Origin: Schauerella aestuarii
GTDB taxonomy: Bacteria > Pseudomonadota > Gammaproteobacteria > Burkholderiales > Burkholderiaceae_B
Direction: 5' to 3'
DNA: 64,000 bases
NCBI RefSeq assembly: GCF_009866805.1
Contig: NZ_SIZW01000042.1
Location: forward strand, 868,001-932,000
Positions 56,334-64,000 of this stretch are shown here, one piece after another (the first letter of the stretch is position 1; each line of letters opens with the position of its first letter). Under the pieces are notes generated by a model, which was not told the origin of the DNA, made no database searches, and was given only the letters and a program-made list of their open reading frames with translations. Position numbers and translations under genes: made by a program.

Positions 56334-58079
56334 TCAAGCGTCGTTGAACGTGTCCAGATCGACCGGCAGCGCACGATTCAAGATCGCCGCCACTTTCACA
56401 CGCAACGCATTGGAGTGCGCGTTGCGAATTTCGCGTTTGACGTCGAGCAACTGCTGCGGGTGCATGGAAAACTCGGTGAGCCCCAGCCCCAGCAGCAGAC
56501 GCGTCAAGCGGGCATCGCCCGCCATTTCGCCGCAGACGGCAACAGGAATGCCGACACGTTCACCCGCATTGATCGTATGGGCGATCAAACGCAGCACGGC
56601 AGGATGCAGCGGATCGTAAAGTGCGTTGACGTCGTGGTCGCCTCGGTCGATCGCCAATGTGTACTGGATCAGGTCATTGGTGCCGATCGACAGAAAATCC
56701 AGGGCTTGCGCAAAGGGTTCGATCGCGATGGCGATCGCAGGCACCTCGACCATTGCGCCTACCAGGATCTCGTCGGCATAAGCCTGCCCCCGCGCATCGA
56801 GTTCGCTTTTGGCCGACGCGATCGCTGCCCGGGTGGCCTTCACCTCATGCATGTGCGAAATCATTGGCACCAGCAACCGCACCGGGCCGTGCGCAGAGGC
56901 GCGCAAAATCGCCCGCAGTTGCGTGGCAAACAATTCGGGGCGTGCCAGACAATAGCGAATGGCTCGCTGACCCAACGCCGGATTGGTCGCCACAGTCGCT
57001 TCGCCATCCAGCGTTTTGTCCGATCCGATATCGAGCGTGCGGATCGTCACGCAGCGCCCAGCCATGGCCCGCACGACTGCGGCATATGCCGCGTACTGCT
57101 CTTCCTCGTCCGGCAAATCCGGGCGGCCCATGAAGAGAAATTCACTACGGAAAAGACCAATGCCATCAGCACCGGATTGCAGGGCCAACGCCGCCTCATC
57201 CGGCAACTCGATATTGGCGTGCAAGGTAATCGTGATGCCGTCCAGCGTGGTGGCGGTTTCATCACGCAGCAGCGCCAGCTCGGCACGGTCTTCGGCGTAG
57301 CGGCGTTGCTGCTCACGATATTCGGCGAGAATCGCCGGCGATGGATTGACGACCACGCTGCCTTCGCTGCCGTCCACGATCAGCATGTCGCCGTCGCGCA
57401 CCAGTTGCCGCACGTTGCCAATGGCCACGACCGCCGGCACGCCCATGCTGCGTGCCACGATGGCGGTGTGTGATGTGGGGCCGCCCAGGTCGGTGACGAA
57501 CGCCGCGAACCGCCCGCCGCGCAAGCGCAGCATATCCGCCGGTGAAATATCATGTGCGACCACGACCAGCATATCGTCGCCGTCGACGTTATCGACGCCG
57601 TTCAGAAGCGTGGTCGAACCCGACAGCACCATCAGCACCCGCTCGATCACCTGGCGCACATCGGCGCCACGCTCACGCAGATACTCATCGTCCATGTCGT
57701 CGAACTGGCGCACCAGACTCTGACCTTGCGTGGTCAGCGCCCACTCCGCGTTGTAGTGCCGCTCCGAGATGAGGGCCAACGCGGGCTCGGCCAGCAACGG
57801 GTCGCCCAGCAGCAATTCATGAACATGCAGCATGGCGCCCAGCTCACGGGGCGCATCGGCCGGCAGTGTGGCCGCCATATGGTGCATATCCGCCTGCGCC
57901 GCCGCGATGGCGGCCGTCAGCCGCTCTCGTTCGGCCTGGACATCGTCGGCACCGATTCGGTAATGCGCCACCTCGAGCGCAGCCGCGCCCAACACGACCG
58001 CGCGTCCGATGGCATAACCGCGCGCCACCGCTTTGCCGCTCAGGCAAATGACGGGACCGGGCGCGGGTGCGGTCGTCAA
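56334..58079 (-). CDS. ptsI: PTS enzyme I
   Basis: 581-residue PEP-protein phosphotransferase that phosphorylates HPr. N-terminal HPr-binding and swivelling domain with the active His in LGGPTSHTAIVARSMGVPAVV (about residue 200), then the TIM barrel (GLFRSEFLFMGRPDLPDEEEQ, RTLDIGSDK, ARPELFATQLRAILRAS, MVEVPAIAIAIE, SIGTNDLIQYTLAIDRGD) and the Cys region VAVCGEMAGD. The start is TTG 58079, with GGAG eight bases upstream inside the ptsH stop region. No sugar-specific EIIBC is encoded here, so the set probably has a regulatory role, as in other betaproteobacteria. Confidence 0.96.
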   Translation of the reverse strand: MTTAPAPGPVICLSGKAVARGYAIGRAVVLGAAALEVAHYRIGADDVQAERERLTAAIAAAQADMHHMAATLPADAPRELGAMLHVHELLLGDPLLAEPALALISERHYNAEWALTTQGQSLVRQFDDMDDEYLRERGADVRQVIERVLMVLSGSTTLLNGVDNVDGDDMLVVVAHDISPADMLRLRGGRFAAFVTDLGGPTSHTAIVARSMGVPAVVAIGNVRQLVRDGDMLIVDGSEGSVVVNPSPAILAEYREQQRRYAEDRAELALLRDETATTLDGITITLHANIELPDEAALALQSGADGIGLFRSEFLFMGRPDLPDEEEQYAAYAAVVRAMAGRCVTIRTLDIGSDKTLDGEATVATNPALGQRAIRYCLARPELFATQLRAILRASAHGPVRLLVPMISHMHEVKATRAAIASAKSELDARGQAYADEILVGAMVEVPAIAIAIEPFAQALDFLSIGTNDLIQYTLAIDRGDHDVNALYDPLHPAVLRLIAHTINAGERVGIPVAVCGEMAGDARLTRLLLGLGLTEFSMHPQQLLDVKREIRNAHSNALRVKVAAILNRALPVDLDTFNDA

Positions 58080-58082
58080 GGG

Positions 58083-58352
58083 CTACTCCGCTTCGCCGAA
58101 CCGGCTGTCGAACAGCGCTTCGATATCGGTCAATGCCTGATCGGCATCCATACCCGATGCATCCAATTTGACGGTAACGCCCCGTCCCGCCGCCAACATC
58201 ATCACGCCCATGATGCTTTTCGCATTGACGCGCTGGGCGCCCTTGGAAATGAAGATCTCGCTCGAATACTTACCGGCGAGCTGGGTGAGCTTGGCTGCTG
58301 CGCGTGCGTGCAGGCCCAATTTGTTGCTGATGACGATTTCTTTTGTTGGCAT
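58083..58352 (-). CDS. ptsH: HPr phosphocarrier protein
   Basis: 89-residue PTS carrier. The active His is in NKLGLHARAAAKLTQLA, and the regulatory Ser is present in NAKSIMGVMMLAAGRG. It passes phosphate from enzyme I to the mannose-type EIIA upstream. 33 bases separate it from the EIIA stop, and ptsI starts 3 bases after its stop. Confidence 0.97.
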   Translation of the reverse strand: MPTKEIVISNKLGLHARAAAKLTQLAGKYSSEIFISKGAQRVNAKSIMGVMMLAAGRGVTVKLDASGMDADQALTDIEALFDSRFGEAE

Positions 58353-58385
58353 GGGCGATGTTTGTCACGGAACACGGATCGGCGA

Positions 58386-58781
58386 TCAGTCTACACGCAA
58401 CACGCCCTGCATACCGCCCGACAATGCCTTTTCTCGCATTTCGGAAAGCGGCTGATCGCGATAGGTCAACGCCCGCAGCAGCATGGGCGTGTTCAAGCCC
58501 GCCACCACGCAACAGGGCACGCCGGAAGCTTGCGCCTCGGCGACCGCGCGCTTGGCGATATTAGCCGGCGTGGCACCCACCAGATCGGTCAATACCAGCA
58601 CACCCTCACCATGATCGGCCTCGAGAATGTCGCGCAAGATCTGCGGCGCGAGATCGTCGGGTTTATCGTCAGGGAGGATATCGTGCACGGACACGTCCTC
58701 GACCTGTCCCAGCACATGGCTGGCACAGTTGAGCAAGGCGCCGCCCAGAGGCGTGTGCACGACGATCACAATACCGATCAT
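58386..58781 (-). CDS. PTS EIIA component, mannose family
   Basis: 131-residue EIIA-Man domain standing alone. The phospho-acceptor is His9 in IVIVVHTPLGGAL; VLVLTDLVGATPANIA and VVAGLNTPMLLRALTYR are family marks. Without EIIB/C partners it is likely a regulatory phosphate acceptor, as in the incomplete PTS of other proteobacteria where it joins HPr and EI and sometimes HPr kinase. It overlaps the gshB stop by 4 bases (ATGA), so the two are co-translated. Confidence 0.93.
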   Translation of the reverse strand: MIGIVIVVHTPLGGALLNCASHVLGQVEDVSVHDILPDDKPDDLAPQILRDILEADHGEGVLVLTDLVGATPANIAKRAVAEAQASGVPCCVVAGLNTPMLLRALTYRDQPLSEMREKALSGGMQGVLRVD

Positions 58782-59773
58782 GATGTGGCGATCGCCTCGT
58801 TGGGCACTGCAACACTACCGGACACAGCGCGCTCGAGCGCCTGCGCAAACATATCGGCCACGTCAAAGCCGGTCTGCTCGGTGATCTCGACAAAGCACGT
58901 CGGACTGGTAACGTTGATTTCGGTCACATATTCACCGATCACATCCAGGCCGATCAGCAGCAGTCCCCGCGCGGCCAGCTTGGGCGCAACGGCCATCGCA
59001 ATGCGGCGATCGGATTCGGACAACGGTTGCGCCACGCCGCGGCCACCGGCCGCGAGGTTGCCCCGCGTTTCGCCGGCCAGCGGAATACGCGCCAAGGCAT
59101 ACGGCACCGGCTCGCCCCCGATGATCAGGATGCGTTTGTCGCCCTTGACGATCTCGGGAATGTAGCGCTGCGCCATGATCGTCTGCTGACCGTTATCGGT
59201 GAGCGTTTCGAGAATGGCATTGAGATTGGCGTCGTTAGGCTGCAGACGGAAAATACCCGTGCCGCCCATGCCGTCCAGCGGCTTGACGATGACGTCCTTA
59301 TGCTCGGCATAAAACGCCTTGATTCGCGCCATGCTGCTCGTCACGAGGGTCGGCGTCGTCAACTCGGGAAACTCGGTGATCGCGAGCTTCTCGGGATGAT
59401 TGCGGATGGCCGATCCCTGATTGAAGACGCGCGCGCCCTTGGCTTGCGCGTAATCGAGCAACTGCGTGGAATACACGTATTCCATGTCGAACGGCGGATC
59501 CTTGCGCATAAGCACAGCGTCGAACGCCGCAACCGGCTGCTCCGCCGCCTCGCCGCGTGCCGTCCACCACTCATGCCCGTGCAGATCCGCATCGGACACA
59601 AGCGCGATGGGTTCGTAACGAGCAAACACGGTGCCGTGATCGATGTACAGATCGCTTTGCAATGCCACCGAAAGCGTATGACCCCGTGCGTGCAGTGCAC
59701 GCATCATGGCCACGGACGAATCCTTGTACGCCTTTAGCCCGGGCAAGGGATCCAACACAAACAATACATGCAT
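58778..59773 (-). CDS. gshB: Glutathione synthetase
   Basis: 331-residue ATP-grasp enzyme joining gamma-glutamylcysteine and glycine. MHVLFVLDPLPGLKAYKDSSVAMM is the family start; VMRKDPPFDMEYVYSTQLLD, VIVKPLDGMGGTGIFRL (ATP-grasp loop), RILIIGGEPVPYALARIP and GLDVIGEYVTEINVTSPT follow. ATG 59773 is preferred over a start four codons upstream. gshA, usually its upstream neighbour, is not in the window. It leads the gshB-EIIA-ptsH-ptsI unit. Confidence 0.97.
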   Translation of the reverse strand: MHVLFVLDPLPGLKAYKDSSVAMMRALHARGHTLSVALQSDLYIDHGTVFARYEPIALVSDADLHGHEWWTARGEAAEQPVAAFDAVLMRKDPPFDMEYVYSTQLLDYAQAKGARVFNQGSAIRNHPEKLAITEFPELTTPTLVTSSMARIKAFYAEHKDVIVKPLDGMGGTGIFRLQPNDANLNAILETLTDNGQQTIMAQRYIPEIVKGDKRILIIGGEPVPYALARIPLAGETRGNLAAGGRGVAQPLSESDRRIAMAVAPKLAARGLLLIGLDVIGEYVTEINVTSPTCFVEITEQTGFDVADMFAQALERAVSGSVAVPNEAIATS

Positions 59774-59892
59774 GACAGCATCCAATACGTGAGCCGCCCT
59801 CCCGCAGGAAAGGCGGCTTAAATCAACAGCGCAATGGCTCCGGCCGCCGTACGCGACAGGTGCATCGCGACGCGCCGATCACGTCCTGAAGG
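59774..59892 (-). other. infC-gshB gap with hairpin
   Basis: 119 bases. AGCCGCC/GGCGGCT (plus 59792-59818 region) forms a 7-bp stem with a 13-base loop without a U-run, a weak terminator for infC at best. This is one of the rearrangement joints. Confidence 0.4.
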
Positions 59893-60444
59893 TCAGGATG
59901 ATGCCGAATCAGGCTTGGCAGGCGTCACTTTTTTCTTGGGCGACAGCACCATGATCATCTGACGGCCTTCCAACTTGGGCATGGCCTCGACTTGAGCCAG
60001 CTCAAGCAAGTCGTCACGCACACGTTCCAGCATACGCATCCCGAGGTCCTGGTGGGCCATCTCGCGCCCACGGAAACGCAGCGAAACCTTCGCCTTGTCG
60101 CCCTCTTCGAGGAATCGCTTCAGGTTGCGCAGCTTGACCTGATAGTCACCCTCGTCGGTCGCGGAACGGAACTTGACTTCCTTGACCTGGATGACCTTCT
60201 GCTTGCCGCGCGCTTCAGCCTGACGCTTTTGTTCTTGGTACTTGAACTTGCCGTAGTCCATGAGCCGACACACGGGCGGCTCTGCATTGGGCGCAATCTC
60301 GACCAGGTCGACATTGGCTTCTTCAGACAATTTGAACGCATCGGCAAGCTTGACGATACCTAACTGTTCCCCATCCAATCCGATCAGTCGCACTTCGGGG
60401 ACACGGATTTCACCGTTGATGCGATTTGCTTTTTCAGTGGCGAT
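59893..60444 (-). CDS. infC: Translation initiation factor IF-3, start codon ATC
   Basis: IF-3, 183 residues, controls start-codon fidelity and subunit dissociation. [24 protein letters not shown], the linker region [31 protein letters not shown] and the C-domain [18 protein letters not shown] are clear. The first ATG-type codon in frame would cut into the conserved N-domain; upstream of it the frame reads ATC-GCC-ACT-GAA-AAA-GCA-AAT-CGC-ATC, preceded by AGGAG at 8 bases, with no ATG, GTG or TTG before the frame leaves the ribosome site. ATC at 60444 is therefore the start, fitting the known use of AUU-like codons for IF-3 autoregulation. It follows thrS by 18 bases. Confidence 0.93.
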   Translation of the reverse strand: MATEKANRINGEIRVPEVRLIGLDGEQLGIVKLADAFKLSEEANVDLVEIAPNAEPPVCRLMDYGKFKYQEQKRQAEARGKQKVIQVKEVKFRSATDEGDYQVKLRNLKRFLEEGDKAKVSLRFRGREMAHQDLGMRMLERVRDDLLELAQVEAMPKLEGRQMIMVLSPKKKVTPAKPDSASS

Positions 60445-60462
60445 GTTGACAACTCCTAGTAA

Positions 60463-62427
60463 TTAAACGACAGCAGGTTCAGGTTGCACGATCGACTGCA
60501 CGACGTTGCGGCGCAGCGCCACATCTTCGTTCAAACGTCCGACGAAATCCTCGAAGGGAATGGCGCCCAGATCCAGACCGCCCAACCCACGAACCGCTAC
60601 TTTGCCAGCTTGCCTTTCTTTATCGCCCACGACAAGGATGTACGGGACTTTCTGCAAGCTGTGTTCTCTGATTTTATAAGTGATTTTTTCACCACGCAAA
60701 TCAGACTGAACTCTAAAGCCTTGTTTTTTCAAGCTTTGTGTGATTTCGGCGGCATAATCAGCCGATCCTTCCGAAATGCAGCACACCACAGCCTGAATCG
60801 GCGCAAGCCACGGCGGCATCGCACCAGCGTGGTTTTCAAGCAACATTCCAATGAAGCGCTCGAACGATCCGAGGATCGCCCGATGCAACATCACGGGCGT
60901 GCGACGCTGATCCTGGGCATCGACGAACTCGGCGCCCAAGCGCTGGGGCATTGAAAAGTCGACCTGAATCGTGCCGCACTGCCAATGACGGCCGATGGCA
61001 TCCTTGAGCGTGTACTCGATTTTCGGCCCGTAGAACGCGCCCTCACCCGGCGACACCTCAAACGCACATCCGGTGCGACGCAAGCTTTCCATCAACGCGT
61101 CTTCGGCGCGGTCCCAGGTTTCATCGGACCCGATCCGCTTTTCAGGACGCGTGGCGACCTTGAACAACACTTCGTTGAAACCGAAATCGCGATACACCTT
61201 TTGCAGCAGTGCGGTAAACGCCGCGCACTCGTCCTGCAATTGATCCTCGGTACAGAAAATGTGGCCGTCATCCTGCGTAAAACCGCGTACGCGCATCATG
61301 CCGTGCAACGAACCCGAGGGCTCATTGCGATGGCATTGACCGAACTCGCCATACCGCAATGGCAGATCGCGATAGGAATGCAGACCCGAATTGAAGATCT
61401 GCACGTGACCAGGGCAATTCATCGGCTTCAAACCGTACATGCGGTTTTCGGACTCGGTCGTGAACATGTTTTCACGATAGTTTTCCCAGTGGCCCGTTTT
61501 TTTCCACAGCGACAGATCGAGAATCTGGGGCGCCTTCACCTCCTGGTAGCCGTTGTCGCGATACACGCCACGCATGTATTGCTCCACCTGCTGCCATAAC
61601 GCCCAGCCCTTGGGATGCCAGAAAATCAGGCCCGGCCCTTCTTCCTGGAAATGGAACAGGTCGAGATCACGGCCCAGCTTGCGGTGGTCGCGCTTTTCAG
61701 CCTCTTCCAGCATGTGCAGGTAAGCGTCCTGATCTTCCTTATTGGCCCAGGCGGTGCCGTAGATGCGTTGAAGCATCTCGTTATTGCTGTCGCCACGCCA
61801 ATACGCGCCGGCAACCTTCATCAATTTGAAGACCTTGAGCTTGCCGGTCGACGGCACGTGCGGGCCGCGGCAAAGATCGACGAAGCTGCCTTCGCGATAC
61901 AGGCTGATGTTTTCATTGGACGGGATCGACGCAATGATTTCGGCCTTGTAGTCTTCGCCGATGCCCTTGAAGAACGTGACCGCATCGTCGCGCTTCCACT
62001 CTTCGCGCGTCACCGGCTCGTCGCGTTTAGCGATCTCAGCCATCTTTTTCTCGATCGCAGCCAGATCGTCGGGCGTAAATGGGCGCTTGTACGAAAAGTC
62101 GTAATAGAAGCCGTTGTCGATGACCGGACCAATGGTGACCTGCGCGTCCGGAAACAGCGACTTGACCGCATAGGCCAAAAGGTGGGCGGTCGAGTGGCGA
62201 ATCAGGTCCAGCCCGTCGGCATCTTTGGCGGTCACGATCGCAAGCTGCGTGTCGTGGTCGAGCACGAAGCTCGTATCGACGAGTTTCGTTGTGCCATCCG
62301 CACCGGTTACTTTCCCGCCGAGCGCGGCGCGAGCCAAACCTGCGCCGATCGACTGAGCGACTTCGGCGACGGTGACTGGTGCCGGATAAGCGCGTTGCGA
62401 CCCGTCAGGCAAAGTAATCTGAAGCAT
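60463..62427 (-). CDS. thrS: Threonyl-tRNA synthetase
   Basis: 654-residue class II synthetase with zinc. Domains: TGS ([28 protein letters not shown]), N2 editing domain ([34 protein letters not shown]; the HxxxH here and Cys/His later), catalytic core with motif 1, [11 protein letters not shown] zinc Cys, [33 protein letters not shown] (motif 2), and the anticodon-binding C-domain ([26 protein letters not shown]). ATG 62427 has AGGA six bases upstream. The frame is open further but the family begins here. Its leader carries the Thr-rich ORF and terminator listed separately, suggesting transcription attenuation. Confidence 0.98.
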   Translation of the reverse strand: MLQITLPDGSQRAYPAPVTVAEVAQSIGAGLARAALGGKVTGADGTTKLVDTSFVLDHDTQLAIVTAKDADGLDLIRHSTAHLLAYAVKSLFPDAQVTIGPVIDNGFYYDFSYKRPFTPDDLAAIEKKMAEIAKRDEPVTREEWKRDDAVTFFKGIGEDYKAEIIASIPSNENISLYREGSFVDLCRGPHVPSTGKLKVFKLMKVAGAYWRGDSNNEMLQRIYGTAWANKEDQDAYLHMLEEAEKRDHRKLGRDLDLFHFQEEGPGLIFWHPKGWALWQQVEQYMRGVYRDNGYQEVKAPQILDLSLWKKTGHWENYRENMFTTESENRMYGLKPMNCPGHVQIFNSGLHSYRDLPLRYGEFGQCHRNEPSGSLHGMMRVRGFTQDDGHIFCTEDQLQDECAAFTALLQKVYRDFGFNEVLFKVATRPEKRIGSDETWDRAEDALMESLRRTGCAFEVSPGEGAFYGPKIEYTLKDAIGRHWQCGTIQVDFSMPQRLGAEFVDAQDQRRTPVMLHRAILGSFERFIGMLLENHAGAMPPWLAPIQAVVCCISEGSADYAAEITQSLKKQGFRVQSDLRGEKITYKIREHSLQKVPYILVVGDKERQAGKVAVRGLGGLDLGAIPFEDFVGRLNEDVALRRNVVQSIVQPEPAVV

Positions 62428-62440
62428 GGGATTCCTGAGT

Positions 62441-62470
62441 AAAAAGAAAAACGCGGCCTTTGAGCCGCGT
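62441..62470 (-). terminator. Intrinsic terminator in the thrS leader (attenuator candidate)
   Basis: Minus strand ACGCGGC-TCAAAG-GCCGCGT, a perfect 7-bp stem, followed at once by TTTTTCTTTTT. It ends 14 bases before the thrS ATG, so termination here would abort thrS transcription. CGCGGC of its 5' arm is also complementary to GCCGCG at 62542-62537, inside the leader ORF just after the Thr codons. Confidence 0.88.
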
Positions 62471-62495
62471 CGTCCAGAAGTCTTGTCGGGATGAA

Positions 62496-62603
62496 CTACA
62501 AGGTAACCGGCACCTTGCCCGAACACAAACCACCGGCGCGGCGTGTCGCGCAAGTGTGTGTCGTTCGAGTCAACGTTCGCCAAGTCATGAATGCTTTCAT
62601 CAT
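62496..62603 (-). CDS. Threonine-rich leader peptide of thrS (35 aa)
   Basis: ORF starting ATG-ATG-AAA at 62603 and ending TAG at 62496, 9 bases after the PIG-L stop. Residues 6-22 read [17 protein letters not shown]: 7 of residues 7-20 are Thr, with an eighth at 34. The body of thrS lies in another frame. Segments that can pair alternately follow: CTTGC (62554-62550, within Thr17-Cys18 codons), GCAAGGT (62518-62512), ACCTTGT (62504-62498, across the stop) and ACAAG (62486-62482), then the terminator. This is the layout of amino-acid attenuators such as thrL. No strong ribosome site is visible, which is the main weakness. Confidence 0.68.
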   Translation of the reverse strand: MMKAFMTWRTLTRTTHTCATRRAGGLCSGKVPVTL

Positions 62604-62612
62604 CACGTAAGT

Positions 62613-63362
62613 CTACCACGCAGCCCTGGATTTACCAGCCGGCAATGATTCATCGTTGGGCTGAAGCAACCAGTAACGCTCGCTGCCCGCCTCGGAAAAT
62701 GCATCGGCAGCAATTCCCACGGCCGTCAATTGGCTCGCATACGCAGCCAGGGCGCGCGTTTTCGCCTCTCCTGCGCCTTGATTAGCGGTCGCATCGCGCC
62801 AGAGCGGCATCACCGCCACGCGCGTCGCAGCAATGCCGGCTGCGCCAAGGGCGCTCAATCGTGACTGCACCACACCCGCACGCGCGGCGTAAGGCAGATC
62901 CTCATACGCCAGCCACTGCATCGCGCCTCTGTACTGACGTATCGCTTCAAGCGCGCCAGCGTGAATACGTTCGTGGTCGCAATGGTGCAGTCCCAGCGGC
63001 AATAGCACCGTGTCTGGCCGCCATTCAGCAATCGCCGCCGCAACGGCGGTCGCCACATGGCGCACCGAGGGCAACGCACCGTACTGGCTATCGAGAAAAT
63101 CTTCGTAGTGAGCCTGCACATCGAGAATCGCCATCGCCGCGCCATCTTCCGCACGGCGCGCTGCCATGGCGGCAGCGCTGCTCTCAAATCCACATCGGGC
63201 ATCCCACTCGCCTATGCCGTAGTCGCCGGCTGGTGAGCCCGCCAGGAGGGTCACCACATGCGCCTTCGCGCTGGCGCTCATCAACATCCCGCAACTAATG
63301 GCGGCGTCATCCAGATGCGGCGAGAGCACGAGCACGACGCCTGGGTCGATCACGCTGTCCAA
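62613..63362 (-). CDS. PIG-L family deacetylase
   Basis: 249-residue zinc-dependent N-deacetylase of the LmbE/PIG-L fold. The zinc and catalytic motif is [13 protein letters not shown] near the N-terminus, with the third ligand in [14 protein letters not shown]. These enzymes deacetylate N-acetylglucosamine-type sugars on lipids or small thiols. TTG 63362 abuts the upstream glycosyltransferase stop; GTG 63353 is an alternative. The pair with a glycosyltransferase suggests a glycolipid or surface-glycan step. The thrS leader starts 9 bases after its stop. Confidence 0.85.
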   Translation of the reverse strand: MDSVIDPGVVLVLSPHLDDAAISCGMLMSASAKAHVVTLLAGSPAGDYGIGEWDARCGFESSAAAMAARRAEDGAAMAILDVQAHYEDFLDSQYGALPSVRHVATAVAAAIAEWRPDTVLLPLGLHHCDHERIHAGALEAIRQYRGAMQWLAYEDLPYAARAGVVQSRLSALGAAGIAATRVAVMPLWRDATANQGAGEAKTRALAAYASQLTAVGIAADAFSEAGSERYWLLQPNDESLPAGKSRAAW

Positions 63363-64000
63363 TCAAACGCCCCGAACGAGGGGGATCAACGGCTCGGTCA
63401 GCGGCGTGAGCGCCTCTTCCGCCATCGATGACAAGCGATTGAGCAAGGTGGCAAAGCCCCCTTCCGCCCGACCGATCCGGCGTGAACTGGTTGCGACACG
63501 CGGTCGAGCGCTCCAAGCGACGTTGGCGCCTGTAGCGAGAAGCGCATTCACCAAGCCAACGTCCTCACTTAGTGCAAGCGCCGGAAAGCCGCCGGCTCGC
63601 CGGTACGCGGTCGCATCCACGCCCAAATTCGCACCATGAATGTGCGTGTGGCCGTCGCAATCCATATACGCCGCCTCGTACGCCTGCCGCACCGCGGCGC
63701 TATATGGCGTCCAATCGTCCACGGCGACGACGCCACACACGGCATCCGCACCCAATGACAGTTGATCGGAAAGCCACGTCGCACTCACCTGCGTATCGGC
63801 GTCCGTAAAGGCCAACCAACGTGCCCCCATCGTCATCAGCACCGCAGCCCCCGCACCCCTGGCCACACCTACGTTGCGCGCGTGAAGCGTCGCGCTGTGC
63901 ACGCGACACTGTGACACGATCAACGACGTCGCATCGGTACAGGCATCCATCATCACGAGGATTTCGACCGGCTCGCCGGCCAATGCCGGGTCCACGGCTG
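63363..64000 (-). CDS. Glycosyltransferase family 2 (N-terminus beyond window)
   Basis: C-terminal part of a GT-A fold glycosyltransferase, reading open to the window end, so the GTG at 63995 is probably internal. Visible motifs: VEILVMMDACTDATSLIV (strand after the nucleotide site, DACTD), ARNVGVARGAGAAVLM, LAFTDADTQVSATWLSDQL (DxD metal motif DAD) and GGFPALALSEDVGLVNALLA (ED catalytic region). The SEDVGLV pattern is typical of GT2 enzymes paired with PIG-L deacetylases. Acceptor unknown. Confidence 0.85.
   Translation of the reverse strand, partial: AVDPALAGEPVEILVMMDACTDATSLIVSQCRVHSATLHARNVGVARGAGAAVLMTMGARWLAFTDADTQVSATWLSDQLSLGADAVCGVVAVDDWTPYSAAVRQAYEAAYMDCDGHTHIHGANLGVDATAYRRAGGFPALALSEDVGLVNALLATGANVAWSARPRVATSSRRIGRAEGGFATLLNRLSSMAEEALTPLTEPLIPLVRGV

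Noticed and set aside
62428-62619. 64-codon N-terminal extension of ThrS
   Set aside because: ThrS proteins start at the TGS domain ([10 protein letters not shown]) with a good ribosome site; the upstream frame crosses the terminator and leader ORF.

Overview
The window is high-GC DNA whose gene content and conserved neighbourhoods point to a betaproteobacterium of the order Burkholderiales, probably Burkholderiaceae. The indicators are the tRNA-Pro / MerR / ihfA / pheT / pheS / rplT / rpmI run, the comM-ubiK-glnK-amt block, a mannose-type EIIA - HPr - EI set beside gshB, and an imuA-imuB-dnaE2 mutagenesis cassette. It looks like chromosome. No insertion sequence, prophage, plasmid function, rRNA or CRISPR array was seen. 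The species cannot be fixed from the sequence alone.

Layout. 0-4.6 kb: the end of a membrane-anchored diguanylate cyclase, a large MscS-type channel and a YpfH-like esterase. 4.6-10.4 kb: SOS mutagenesis operon imuA-imuB-dnaE2 behind a consensus LexA box. 10.5-13.7 kb: dadA, a divergent LysR regulator carrying 20 consecutive Asn codons, and yqeY. 13.7-19.7 kb: a BvgAS-like phosphorelay pair, dinB, a hotdog thioesterase and a lipoprotein. 19.8-24.6 kb: S9 peptidase and PBP1A. 24.6-30.7 kb: AraC/SDR divergent pair, phosphatase, PepSY membrane pair and an Atm1-type ABC exporter. 30.7-33.0 kb: molybdo-hydroxylase maturation genes (MocA-like, XdhC-like) plus a Rieske protein, without any hydroxylase structural gene. 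33-38.7 kb: two unknown proteins, a second MscS channel, an aldo/keto reductase, a cold-shock protein and a DUF3309-type membrane peptide. 38.8-45.4 kb: a thiol dioxygenase fused to four rhodanese domains, a PAS-GGDEF-EAL protein, a hybrid kinase and a small disordered protein.

45.4-64 kb holds translation and metabolism genes. The usual thrS-infC-rpmI-rplT-pheS-pheT-ihfA cluster is split: rpmI to ihfA lie at 46.2-50.7 kb and thrS-infC at 59.9-62.4 kb, on the same strand. The 9.2 kb between them carries comM, ubiK, glnK-amt (behind sigma-54 and NtrC-like sites), a lipoprotein hydrolase, ptsI-ptsH-EIIA and gshB. rpmI now has its own strong sigma-70-like promoter at the comM 3' end. infC has no ATG/GTG/TTG at its conserved N-terminus and appears to start at ATC.

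The most striking regulatory observation is a 35-codon ORF (62496-62603, minus strand) upstream of thrS. Seven of its codons 7-20 are threonine, and it is followed by mutually exclusive pairing segments and an intrinsic terminator 14 bases before the thrS start. This is the anatomy of a threonine-responsive transcription attenuator. A weaker candidate with Phe codons in a terminator stem sits before pheS. The next most interesting items are the dioxygenase-rhodanese fusion, in which only one of four rhodanese modules keeps its cysteine, and the low-complexity insertions in LysR, DnaE2 and the MocA-like protein.
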